Shown one piece after another: positions 33,960 through 44,554 of a stretch of DNA of 64,000 nucleotides. The DNA comes from Armigeres subalbatus. Lineage: Eukaryota; Arthropoda; Insecta; Diptera; Culicidae. A model generated the notes under the pieces. The model saw nothing but the letters and a program-made list of their open reading frames with translations. It ran no database searches and was not told where the DNA came from. Within the stretch, counting starts at the first letter, position 1; the number at the start of each line of letters is the position of its first letter. The translations under genes and the position numbers were made by a program. The stretch lies in NCBI RefSeq assembly GCF_024139115.2, contig NW_026943127.1:434001-498000 (forward strand). The letters are read 5' to 3'.

Positions 33960-35554
33960 ATGGTAGACAACGGTGGCGGTATGGTAATGAACCTAGGAAC
34001 ACGCGCGCAGGACATGCTCCGAATCTCAAGGAAATCCAGGAGGAGATCGGCCGGCTGAAAACCAACAAAGCCCCTGGAGTTGACCAACTACCAGGAGAGC
34101 TGTTTAAATACGATGGTGAGGCACTGGCTAGAGCGCTGCACTGGATGATTACCAAGGTTTGGGAGGATGAGGTTCTGCCGCAGGAGTGGATGGAAGGTGT
34201 CGTGTGTCCCATCTACAAAAAGGGCGATAAGCTGGATTGTAGCAACTACTGCGCAATCACATTACTGAACGCCGCCTACAAGGTACTCTCCCAAATTTTA
34301 TGCCGCCGACTAACACCAATTGCAAGAGAGTTCGTAGGGCAGTACCAGGCGAGATTTATGGGTGAACGTTCTACCACAGACCAGGTGTTCGCCATACGTC
34401 AGGTATTGCAGAAATGCTGTGAATACAACGTGCCCACACATCATCTATTTATCGACTTCAAATCCGCATATGATACAATCGATCGCGACCAGCTATGGCA
34501 GCTAATGCACGAAAACGGATTTCCGGATAAACTGATACGGTTGATCAAGGCGACGATGGATCGGGTGATGTGCGTAGTTCGAGTTTCAGGGGCATTCTCG
34601 AGTCCCTTCGAAACCCGTAGAGGGTTACGGCAAGGTGATGGTCTTTCGTGTCTGCTATTCAACATCGCTTTGGAGGGAGTAACACGAAGGGCAGGGATTG
34701 ACACGAGTGGTACGATTTTCACGAAGTCCGTCCAGTTATTTGGTTTCGCCGACGACATTGATATCATGGCACGTAACTTTGAGAGGATGGAGGAAGCCTA
34801 CATCAGACTGAAAAGCGAAGCTAAACGGATTGGACTAGTCATCAATACGTCGAAGACGAAGTACATGATAGGAAGAGGCTCAAGAGAGGTCAATGTAAGC
34901 CACCCACCACGAGTTTCTATAGGTGGTGACGAAATCTAGGTGGTTGAAGAATTCATATACTTGGACTCACTAGTAACCGCCGATAACGATACCAGCAGAG
35001 AAATTCGGAGACGCATAGTGGCTGGAAATCGTACGTACTTTGGACTCCGCAAGACGCTCCGGTCGAATAGAGTTCGCCGCCGTACCAAACTGACTATCTA
35101 CAAAACGCTTATAAGACCGGCAGTTCTCTACAGACACGAGACCTGGACGATGCTCGTGGAGGACCAACGCGCACTGGGAATTTTTGAAAGGAAAGTGTTG
35201 CGTACCATTTATGGTGGGGTGCAGATGGCGGACGGTACGTGGAGGAGGCGAATGAACCACGAGTTGCATCAGCTGTTGGAAGAACCATCCATCGTTCACA
35301 CCGCGAAAATCGGAAGACTGCGGTGGGCCGGGCACGTAGCCAGAATGTCGGACAGTAATCCGGTGAAAATGGTTCTCGACAACGATCCGACGGCAACAAG
35401 AAGGCGAGGTGCACAGCGGGCAAGGTGGATCGATCAGGTGGAGGACGATTTGCGGACCCTCCGCAGACTGCGTGGTTGGCGAAGTGTAGCCATGGACCGA
35501 GCTGAATGGAGAAGACTTTTATGTGCAGCACAGGCCACTCCGGCCTTAGTCTGA
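33923..35554 (+). pseudogene. RTE reverse transcriptase and C-terminal domain
   Basis: One frame with a single in-frame TAG at 34937-34939. RT motifs in order: TNKAPGVDQLPGELFKY; PIYKKGDKLDCSNY; FIDFKSAYDTIDRDQLWQLM (motif A, Asp kept); RRGLRQGDGLSCLLFNIALE (motif B); LFGFADDIDIM (motif C, FADD at 34745-34756); INTSKTKYMI (motif D). After the stop come FIYLDSLVTADN, LYRHETWTML, RRRMNHELHQLL and RLRWAGHVARMSDSNPVKMV, the conserved C-terminus of the clade, ending at 35552-35554. Catalytic residues look intact, so the copy died by truncation, the frameshift near 33950 and the TAG. Confidence 0.93.
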
Positions 35555-35580
35555 TAAAATAATAATAATAATAATAATAA
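35549..35580 (+). repeat. (TAA)n microsatellite tail
   Basis: TGATAAAA followed by about nine TAA/ATA units immediately after the RTE stop codon. Such tails mark RTE 3' ends. Confidence 0.85.
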
Positions 35581-36201
35581 TTTGATACGAATGAACGAAT
35601 TTTGATCGAATGAACGATCAATAGTTTCACAATAAAATTCCAAGCATTATGGTACGAGCACAATTAGTTCTTGGAATTTGTTTTGTAATTTCCTAGACGT
35701 GAATTTCAATATAATTTCGAACCGTTTGAAGTTTTCGTCAAAATTCGCAACAGTTTCTGAGATATTAGGAGTGGAAACATTTTTCGTTTTTGGCCCAATC
35801 TTACCCCCTAGGCCCAATGTCACCCCGAACGATGGTAATTTATATTATGAATTGCTTGCTTCCAGATCCTTAAAGGATTGCATTTGCCATTTTAATAATA
35901 CTCTTAAATTTTTTGCTAATTTGGATGCAATTTGATTGTGCACACGTCATTTAAAGTTTATATTGTTTATAAGTTTATATGTGAAAGACCGTTCTGGGAC
36001 CTGCCCCATGAACTATTTAAATATAATCAACACATTTTTGCGAAGCGATTTGTCGTTTGGCAGCAAAGTTATGAAGAAAACAAAAATTCTCATTATAAAT
36101 ATTTTCTAAGATCCAGTATTTCTTTAATGACTTTTCTTGCGAGCATCAAATCGTTTCGCAACAAAGATGATTTCTTGTGAATTTTCCTATTTTGCCGATA
36201 T

Positions 36202-36849
36202 CTTCTTCTTCTTCTTCTTCTTCTTATTGGCGTTATATCCCCACACTGGGGCAGAGCCGCCTCGCAGCTTAGTGTTCATTAAGCCCTTCCACAGTTATTA
36301 ACTGCGAGGTTTCTAAGCCAGGTTACCATTTTTGCATTCGCGTATCACACGCTGTGTTTGTCCGAAGAGGCTTATTTTCAAAAAATCAATATCTCTAAGA
36401 CACTCACTACACGAAAGTATAGGTTTTCCTCTTTCACGTAGGTGCATTTTTAAAATGTTCTAACGGGGGTCATTTTTCCATACATTTTTGGAAGGGTTTA
36501 ATCGGCTATCATTTAAGATTCCTATGGAGTTGGAACCAAAAATAGTGAAAAAATAAAAATTGTTCTAGATCCCCCGATAGAACATTTTAGTTTATCCACT
36601 ATATGAAAGAGGAGAGCATATACTTTCACGTGGTGGGTGTTTCAGAGATACTGATTATTGAAAAATAATGTTTCCCCATAGATACACCATGATCATGAGG
36701 CTAACACGATGATACTTTTATGTCCAGGGAAGTCGAGACAATTTCCAATCCGAAAATTGCCTAGACCGGCACCGGGAATCGAACCCAGCCACCCTCAGCA
36801 TGGTCTTGCTTTGTAGCCGCGCGTCTTACCGCACGGCTAAGGAGGGCCC
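36202..36849 (-). mobile_element. Feilai-like SINE (minus strand) split by a MITE
   Basis: Left part 36202-36347 is the tail and distal body, starting TCTTCTTCTTCTTC. Right part 36692-36849 is the proximal body and tRNA head. TSD of 14 bp with one mismatch at 36188-36201 and 36850-36863 (TATTTTGCCGATAT / TATTTGGCCGATAT). Inserted into the left arm of the long-inverted-repeat element. Confidence 0.9.
36348..36691. mobile_element. 344-bp fold-back MITE inside Feilai
   Basis: The arms of about 70 bp share TTATTTTCAA-AAATCA-TATCTCT in inverted order. The flanks are ATCA at 36344-36347 and 36692-36695, and the undisturbed SINE copies read ATATCATGAGG at this point. Youngest layer at this locus. 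Confidence 0.82.
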
Positions 36850-37894
36850 TATTTGGCCGATATACTCATGACGGATTTCGCGCCAACTCGACCAGCGGTT
36901 GGCAGCACCATCTCAGAATCGAATGAAACTTGGAGGACATAAAGATATGACATTTCTAAGCCATTCTGCATACTTGTTTTTTTTTTAAATTGTCAAGCGT
37001 ATTATTTGATGAGGGCCTAATTTTATTTTCATTGATTTTGTTTAAATCGATGTAGCTCTAAAATTACGAGACCTGCAAAAACGTGTTGTATGGCGAACTG
37101 TGGTTGAATTCCCTGAAGTTTTTTGGAGAAATATCCAAAGAATAAAAAAAACTGATTTCTACAACGAAAAAAAATAGTTTTAAAAATTAAAATATTTCAA
37201 AAACCTCATCTCAGAAATCGATGAATTTTTTTCTGCAGATAGGTATTTTAACTATCTAACTTTTCTGGGAATAATGTTCCTGTGACATATTTAAGAAAAA
37301 AAAAGTTTTTCTGACAAAAATTTTTTTTCATGTTCATATTGAGTGAAAATTTATCAGCGTGTTTTATGCCTACAGCGCCAAATATAGGTTCAGCAGCCTA
37401 TCATCAACCAACGACACATTTTGGACGTATAAAAATTTGTTTAGGAAGCAATTTAGCATAATCTAACGTTAATGTGGACCAACATTTGAAAAAGGCGTAT
37501 ATTTGACTAGATTTCTTATATTTATAACTGTAAAAACTGAAACATAAAAGAGCGTTTCGTTCGCCAAAAAAAAAATCAATGGATGTAAAGATGTAAATTG
37601 GTACAGCAAAAAAAAAAATTGGAGGTTGATTTTTTTTTATCAGATAAACATTTTGATTCCAGATAAAGCGGATAAACGCACGTTCAAAAACACACATTCA
37701 CAAATACGCATTCCTTCACTTCGCTGGTGCGTATACCCCAGCGAACTTATTTTTCCAATAATTGATGCCGATTACCTTTAAGTTTTCTCGAGCGAGTGCA
37801 ATTTGGATTTCCTATATTTGCACAATATTTTTGGAATTTATTGGCACTTGATTTATTCATTTTGAATTTTAAACGTAATAAAACATCACTACTG

Positions 37895-38774
37895 CACGCA
37901 GAAGAATTTGGTATGGTTAAATCTAAAAAATATATTGTTGAATTCATAATAGGCCTATTATTGCATCAAAAAGATTTTATTGTGGAACCAATAATGTTTT
38001 TATTGTTGAATCTACAATAATATTTTTATTTCAACAATTTTTCATTTTGTTTTGATTTGCCTAATTCCGATGTAGTGTATATTTTTTCAAGTGTACGTTT
38101 TGTATTGTAATATCTCAGATTCTAATATAATTCTAATAAACATGATCAAAATATTCTGTACACCTGCAAGCATAAAACGATAGCGTGAAATTAACAGTAT
38201 TTAATAGTAAATTAACAGTTTGCAGCAGAAAGATGGAAGTTCGAAAAAGGTAAAATTCACAGCCAATATTTGTTTTAGAAATTTGTGACATTAACACATC
38301 GTTTTTAATCAATACAGGAATCATGAAATCATCTTGTCAGCCATTGAAAGTTCCTCCAGTCATGTGGATCAACATGTCCGTGCATAAAGAATTATACCAG
38401 TGTTAGCAGTGATAATATTACATAAACTACAATAATATAATGAATAAATTAGTGCGCTTTCACATTGCTTTGTTTATTTTTATTTCATTACATTCAAAAT
38501 AATAACCCCATACAATCGGATACATTCTTATTGATTCAACAATACTTTATTGTTGAATCAATCGTCTATATTGCATTGAATTAAAAGTACAGTGACAGTT
38601 ATTTCAACAATAATATTGTTGAATTTACTCACAACAACACAAATGTTTTGATTGTAGAAACAACAATATTCATGATTGACTCAAAAGATAAATATTATTA
38701 GCCCTGAGTTAACAATATTTATTGTTGAATTCAAACCGGAATATTGTTGTTTCTACAATATATTTTTCTGCGTG
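37895..38774. mobile_element. 880-bp element with CACGCAGAA ends
   Basis: CACGCAGAAGAAT at the left and the complement CACGCAGAAAAAT at the right. The interior is filled with AATATTGTTGAA / TTCAACAATATT motifs in both orientations, especially at 37930-38030 and 38520-38760. No transposase. TSD unclear. Confidence 0.6.
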
Positions 38775-39044
38775 TAGACTCTAGCAACTAATTAGGAATT
38801 TGTAAGTAGGCCTTGACTTTCGACAGCTAAATAAATGACATTCTGTCAAAGACTACGATAAAAACTGGATGTTTTATTAGCTTCTACAGATATATTCTCA
38901 TTGACAACAGTCTTTTCATAGCAATACTTTTTAAACTATAGGGTAAAACGACCTATTATGGAGGAGTTAAGCACCGCGTCGAAACAAAATTCATTTCAAA
39001 AATTCTTTAAAAATGAACTGTTCATCTTTTTTTCACATTGCAGT

Positions 39045-39255
39045 AGTAGTTGCAAACAAATCTGGTAATCATTGTATAAAATCTTGGCATATACAATTCT
39101 GTAAGCTTTTATACAAATATTGTATTAACATAATACAAAACTGTATTATTTCAATACAAAAATTGTATTAAAATCTTCCGAAATTGTATATGCCAAATTA
39201 TTATACAGTTTCTGTAAGCAGAATTATATTAAAATCTGCCATCCGCTGGTTGGGT
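39045..39255. repeat. TATA/TTGTA-rich repeat, possible relative of the CAACC MITE
   Basis: The right end CTGCCATCCGCTGGTTG resembles the end of the MITE at 24138-24397. The body has repeated ATACAA/TTGTAT words in both orientations. The left boundary is uncertain. Confidence 0.4.
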
Positions 39256-39482
39256 GAGTTTTGTAAATATGACGCCAATTGTGTTAACCTTATATTGCTT
39301 TGTTTTTATCACAATAAAACAAACTACAATAAACAAACGCTGGGAACAACAATGATTGGGAACAATTAAATATCACTTAAGTTTCGTTTCAAATGTTGCC
39401 CGTTTTCAAAGAATTATTTGTTTTTTTTGTGAACCCAATTGTTTTTAAGTTACTTCGATACAAGGGGTGACCAACTCTAAAC

Positions 39483-39734
39483 CACAGAGAAACAGACGTC
39501 TCACTCAACACATGTCTCATCGTTTACCTTTTTAACAGTGGATTCAAATTTTTGTAGGTGGTCAATCGGCCACTGATGGCGCTTCCATCGATTTTGTGTG
39601 TGTTTGACGTTTACGCCCTACCGCCATCTGGTTGCCGCTTGTCCAAACACAGTGAATTTAGAATTGGGCGATAATGATTTATGACGCTGATTTTGATTGC
39701 ATTTTGTTCTAAGTGAGACGTCTGTTTCTCTGTG
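39483..39734. mobile_element. MITE with 7-bp target duplication (copy 3)
   Basis: 252 bp, close to the 1736-1985 copy along its whole length (roughly 85-90% by eye). Perfect ends CACAGAGAAACAGACGTCTC. TSD TCTAAAC at 39476-39482 and 39735-39741. Confidence 0.92.
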
Positions 39735-39741
39735 TCTAAAC

Positions 39742-40190
39742 TTTCTTTAGTATCCAGAAATACTAACAAATACTAGCGAAAAACTAAGTCGTTTTATGGT
39801 AAGTTGATCGAAGAAGCCTGATTGAAACACAACGCCACCCAGTCAATACAGTCCACCCCGTTTTAGGCAACACATAATTTTCGTCTATTTTATATTCTTA
39901 AAAATTACTGTGCAACTGTTTTTAGTACTAATATTTTCTGAACAATCTTTGAGGCTTCCGTTTAGGTTAAATTGCATAAAAAATGTAAGGCGGTTTGAAA
40001 GTTTTCTAGAATTTGTAGGAGTTAGAAATCAAATGTTTCCAAAACGGGATAGTACTATGTTTCAACAACTAACTGACAAACGCCATAACAACCGAACTAG
40101 CAACCGAATCTTTGTTTGAGGAAAATCGGGACAATGAGTAATACTATCGCGAAGTTAGGAGTTTCTTGCCCCTTACTTAGATACAAAAAG
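39742..40190. other. Inner part of the large inverted-repeat element
   Basis: Near 39847 TACAGTCCACCCCGTTTTAG, and near 40037 AAAACGGGATAGTAC, could be the worn ends of a TA-type MITE related to 25584-27555. No coding feature. Confidence 0.3.
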
Positions 40191-40950
40191 TCAAAGAAAA
40201 TATAAACCCTTTTCAAATGATGGACCACATATATGTTAAATTATGCTAAATTGCTTCCTAAACAAATTCCCATACGTCCAGAATGTGTCGTAGGTTTATG
40301 ATAGGTTGCTGGGCTTATATTTGGCGCTGTAGGCATAAAACACGCTGATACATTTTCACTCAATATGGACATGAAAAAAGTTTTTGTTAGAAAAACTGTT
40401 TTTCCTTAAATATGTCACAGGGACATTATGTCTAGAAAAGTTAGATAATTAAAATACCTATCTGTTGAAAAAATTTCATCGATTTCTGAGATGAGTTTTT
40501 TTGTAATATCGATTTTAATTTTTAAAACTATTTTTTTCAGTGTAGAAATCGATTTTTTATTTTTTGGATATTTTTCCAAAAAACTTCAGGGAATTTCACG
40601 ACAGTCCGCCATACAACACTTTTTTGTAGGTCTCGTAATTTTAGAGTTACATCGATTTAAAAAAATCCATGAAAAAAAATTAGGCCCTCATCAAATGTTA
40701 CTCTTGACAATTTAAAAAAAAACTAAGTATGCAGAGTGGCTTAGAAATACCATATCTTTATGCCCTCCAAGTTTCATTCGATTCTGAGATGGTGCTGCCA
40801 GCCCCATAGAAGAGTTGGCGCGTCTCATAAGTTTTCAAACTATATCCAAATTAGCTAAAATTTTTGGAGTGTTGTTAAAATGACAAATGCAATCCTTTAA
40901 GCATCTGGAAGCATTAAAGTCAAAATTTGAATTACTCTAATGCACATATT

Positions 40951-42595
40951 TGGAACACGAAAGTTAGCGCAGTTAAATTGATTGGCATTATTTCGTAAAA
41001 CTACAGCTTATTGAATTGCATTTTCATATGCATATTAATGGTTGGCGTTTACAGTTTATTTTAACATACCGTTTCATTTCCCATACTGTGCAATGGTATT
41101 CCGAATAAAATATGTTTTGTAGTTGATTTTTATTCCAATAAATCACCCTTTCAAGACGAAAACCTTCATTATAACACCAAATCACACGCAGCGTTTTTTT
41201 TCTGCAATTGTATAAAAGAATGCAATTTATTTCACACTCCTGCCACCTCCTACAGTCTGTACATTATTCCTATATATAAGTTCCATGCATGATGCAACCC
41301 GGCTTTGCATTGAAAGAAAACGGCTACCGGTTACTTGGCCTCTAGATTTTTGACTAATGAGCATCCATTTGGTGACGGCGATATCCAGCGGACTTTATTA
41401 ATGGAAATCGTTCAGTGATCCACCTATAGCATCATTTATTATTTCTTTCCGCAATATGTGCTAATTATTTTTCACTGATTTCTGATTTTCATTACAGCGT
41501 GTACTGTAATACAATGTAATAAAGTAACAAATAATGTATTGCGATAAGCGAAGAATTTGATTCACATTTAGGAAAACTAAAACTTGAGAGACTTGTTTGT
41601 ATTATTATTGTGTTACATATTTCATGTGAGTTAATTTTAGTGAAATAAATATCGGTAAATGTGCAGAAAAAATGGTTTCTTTTCTCGATTTTATCTAATT
41701 GTAAAACTATACGCTGCGTGTTTGGGTGCTGCAGATATGGTCAAAATAATATTTAGGTTCCTGAATATGTGTTCACAATGTGAAATACCAGTTTTTAAAC
41801 TTATCTTAAATTTTTATTCAACTGGTTTATTGCCCTATGTTTCCCTATTGAAAATGAGCCAGATTGTACTATGATTATGTTCAACACATAAAACTAACTG
41901 AGATTTGAACAGGAAAATAATTGTTAAACATTTAACTTCTGATAGTTTTCATTTTCCTCATTGTGTACTCCATCGACGTATAATGATTTCAAAACGTTTC
42001 ACCTAATTTCCCTACAACAATGCAAAACCGGTCACGTCACAATTAGTGTAGGTGGTCCTTTTATATCCAGAAAACGATACACTGGGAAATTGGCTTAGCG
42101 TTCTTTGTTGCCGTTATAATTAACCGCATGTTTTTCGCTGAAATTTCGAACATTCGCCACACGCGATTATAAATTATACTTGGAAGGGCTTTCGCCGAAC
42201 AGATCACACCGAGCCTGCATTGCAAATGTATGCTTGCAGTCCGGTACGGTAGCAGCTGGGGATAGGATATTATGATCTTACTCACCCGCAGAACGTGGTA
42301 CACAGCTTCTGTATTTTTATTTGACTATATTTTACATCAGCTTACAAATTTATGTACGTACGTACTTCGTGGCGAATGCGAGAAATACGTGCTGAGGAAA
42401 TAATTTGCGTAAATTAGTATAATGATAATGGGATATACATTCTATACGAATTGAAGCCATAAAAACATCGAAGAATTTTAATTTCGCAAATTATACAAAA
42501 ACGTCAATCTAAAAAAAAACTTTTGGCAAAAAACCACGTGGCAATGATCGATTGTTCGCCATTTCATTACTGAAAGCAGCAAAAACTGGGTTCAC
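40951..42595. other. Long stretch without a recognised gene
   Basis: Contains a TATATATAAG word at 41272-41281. At 42060-42310 a GC-richer block on the minus strand has an 80-codon frame (no domain recognised) and a donor-like GCGG|GTGAGTA at about 42286. Neither is sufficient to call a gene. Confidence 0.3.
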
Positions 42596-42637
42596 TATGA
42601 TAAGAAAATTATTTTGAGCTTTTTAGTGGAATGTCTT

Positions 42638-42876
42638 CACTTGTCCTAAGACGAGTTTATACCATCCCATTGAATTCCACCACTTAATTGTATCTTGACA
42701 GATACGTATTTCGACCTCAACAGTAAGGCCGTCTTCAGTGTCTCGTACTTGACTCGGCTCGACTCGAGTCGAGTCAAGTACGAAGACACTGTTGAGTTGT
42801 CGAAATATGTACCTGTCAAGATACAATTAAGTGGTGGAATTCAATGGGATGGTATAAACTCGTCTTAGGACAAGTG
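42638..42876. mobile_element. Fold-back MITE, 110-bp arms
   Basis: CACTTGTCCTAAGACGAGTT at the left is mirrored by AACTCGTCTTAGGACAAGTG at the right. Nearly the whole element folds around GGCTCGACTCGAGTCGAG, except for about 20 bp present only in the left arm. No TSD recognised. A half copy is at 6015-6160. Confidence 0.85.
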
Positions 42877-43003
42877 GGTTCACTAGGTTACCTAGGTAGA
42901 AGCTACCCTTGCGAAAATAGGGTTCCTGCAACAAATCCACTTGGGATTTGCCATTTTGCATAAGTCTACAAAGAATAATCGTTGCTGTTCTTTTATGCTG
43001 AAG

Positions 43004-43480
43004 ATTGATTTGAGCTATCTAAACTGTAGCCATTGCGAATTAAGATAATACACTCCACAACTTCAACATTTATGTGAACAGCAACGATGAAACCAAGTCG
43101 GTATCGTATCAAGAACGTCAAAGACGAAACACAGAGTACACTATGAAAAACGCATAAAGCGAATCCATATAGGTGACAATTTGTTGAAAAACTAAATAAA
43201 AACATGCTCATAATCCCACCCTTATTTAACCTCAAGTTGAGATTGAATAAGAGTAGCCGATTATTTCGGAGAAGCAAAATGTCAACTTCGCCATAGCTTC
43301 GGTTAGTGCAGTAAGAGCTCAATACTGTGAAGGGTGCCCTGGTGCTCCACAGGCTCCGTTAGCGGTTGGGTTTTTATTAGATCCCCCAACCATTCATTCG
43401 TAGGCACGGTAAGCGTTAAGCCACATCACACCAAGAATTAGGGGTCACCTGTATGGTGGACTTCTACCACTGGAACAGGC
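43004..43480. repeat. Dispersed about 0.45-kb repeat, copy 1
   Basis: Direct repeat of 44555-44990 from ATTTGAGCTATC to CTACCACTGGAACAGGCA, with high identity (for example ACCAAGTCGGTATCGTATCA). A 33-bp stretch near 43351-43384 is absent from copy 2. No coding frame that is conserved between copies; probably a transposable element of unknown type. Confidence 0.75.
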
Positions 43481-43538
43481 AATCCGTAGCGTTATTCTTA
43501 GCCAGACAACCGGCTGCCGACACCACACCACATGTTGC

Positions 43539-43598
43539 AATTACTTTGCGGTGTATCAAGCTTCATAGCCATGAAGTTTGATAAAGCGCAAAGTAATT
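43539..43598. repeat. 28-bp hairpin with 4-nt loop
   Basis: AATTACTTTGCGGTGTATCA...CTTCAT, loop AGCC, then its complement with 3 mismatches in 28. It would form a compact stem-loop if transcribed; resembles a short fold-back MITE more than a pre-miRNA. Confidence 0.6.
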
Positions 43599-43933
43599 TC
43601 AAAATACATAAAATAGTTTCTTCATTTCCGAGAGTATCAGGTTTCCGGAATTATGTACTATTGATCATATTTGGTGATGAATGTAATGGTGTATGATGTG
43701 TCGCATAATAAGGTTAAAAATACATTAAATGACCACTACACCGGGGAACAAGGCTGCTGGAGTTTTGATAAAAAGGGTTCCCAGGACGTACCAAGTGCCT
43801 TGAACCATGCATAATTGATCATGCTTTGTGAAATCATGAAGTTTGAGACGTCGCAAGATAGGTTTCAGATCCAATTAAAAAGTGTCCAATACGTGATAAT
43901 TGGAAGCGGGATTGTATGGCGTGGCAAATCTAT

Positions 43934-44159
43934 ATACATAAAAATGAATTTCTGTCTATCTGAACCTTATAGACTCCGAAACTAATGAATCGATCGGCGT
44001 GAAAATTTGTATGCAGAGGTTTTTGGGGCCGGGAAGGTTCTTAAGATGGTTGGAGAGGGAGGCTCCCATACAAATGAAACCTCAATTTCTTCATAACTCG
44101 AAAATTAATCAGAGAAAAAATCAATTATAGGCGAAACGAAGTTCGTCGGGTCGGCTAGT
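43934..44159 (+). mobile_element. Helitron-like fragment (plus strand)
   Basis: Begins TCTATATACATAAAAATGAA and ends GTCGGGTCGGCTAGT followed by T. Body motifs CGTGAAAATTTGTATGCAGA and GGGAGGCTCCCATACAAATG match the copy at 17825-18127. TC start and CTAGT end fit Helitron-type termini. Non-coding. Confidence 0.6.
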
Positions 44160-44287
44160 TAAGAATAAAAAAGCTTCCTGTAAAAACGAAAACATTTCAA
44201 ACGTGACAAATCTACCAACAAGTCGCATTATGGCTAGTTTTGTGTTTCATGTATGGTATGTCAGAAAACTTGCCCATTTCTCCGGGT

Positions 44288-44344
44288 AAAAGTTATGCTT
44301 GTACCGCCTGCGAATTTGTGCGAATTGCTCAATGCTAATGCTAA
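44288..44344 (+). mobile_element. SINE C 3' end
   Basis: TTGTACCGCCTGCGAATTTG...GCGAATTGCTCAATGCTAATGCTAA is the 3' end of the SINE at 6850-7578. Its GCTAAT tail continues after the MITE at 44345-44543. 5' truncated. Confidence 0.75.
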
Positions 44345-44543
44345 GGGGTCGTACACTTATTACGTAAGCAATTTCTGTAGGTTTTTCGACCCCCACTCCT
44401 CCCATGTAAGATTTTTTTCACACAAATGAATTTTTATTTATATGTTATAGATTTTTTTCATAGAAATGAATTTTTATATTTATATCAGATATTGACCAAC
44501 CCCCCCCCCCCCATAAGTGCTTACGTAATATGTGTACGGCCCC
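44345..44543. mobile_element. MITE with 3-bp target duplication (copy 2)
   Basis: Ends GGGGTCGTACACTTATTACG and complement GGGGCCGTACACATATTACG. TSD TAA at 44342-44344 and 44544-44546, inside the SINE C tail. Same family as 6669-6829; a C-run at about 44501-44514. Confidence 0.85.
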
Positions 44544-44554
44544 TAATGCTAAGT

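Larger units (their letters stand above)
32969..35580 (+). mobile_element. RTE LINE with inverted 5' segment and 13-bp TSD
   Basis: The copy ends in a (TAA)n tail (35556-35580) typical of RTE. It is flanked by a perfect TSD TTTGATACGAATG at 32956-32968 and 35581-35593. The first 160 bp (32969 to about 33130) are inverted. On the minus strand they encode endonuclease residues that in element order directly precede those at 33131 onward. This is the signature of twin priming during target-primed reverse transcription. The element is 5'-truncated: the endonuclease N-terminus and 5' UTR are absent. Confidence 0.93.
32460..35835. mobile_element. TA-flanked TIR element (about 750 bp) split by an RTE
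   Basis: Left CCGTCAACGGGGGTGTCATT and right complement CCATCGTTCGGGGTGACATT, both continuing GGGCC. TA at 32458-32459 and 35836-35837. The right arm of the host element shows the empty TA site, supporting the boundary. Internal GGCCCAATnTCACCCC motifs repeat. Non-coding apart from the inserted LINE. Confidence 0.85.
32445..40950. mobile_element. Large element with long inverted repeats, heavily nested
   Basis: Inverted arms: 36863-37505 pairs with 40195-40835 at roughly 90% by eye. The pairing continues outward, 35838-35940 with about 40850-40930, and a last stretch (GCA-ATTAGAGTA) at 32447-32459 with about 40938-40948. The left arm is interrupted by a TA element carrying an RTE (32460-35835) and a Feilai copy carrying a MITE (36202-36849). 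It also has about 240 bp (35940-36188) with no partner on the right. Without insertions the element is about 4.5 kb. The centre (37505-40195) holds MITEs and no recognised transposase. TSD not identified. It is possibly Mutator- or fold-back-like; not classified. Confidence 0.7.

Noticed and set aside
36863..40835. Assembly artefact explaining the long inverted repeat
   Set aside because: The arms differ by scattered substitutions and carry different nested insertions, so they are not a duplicated assembly fragment.
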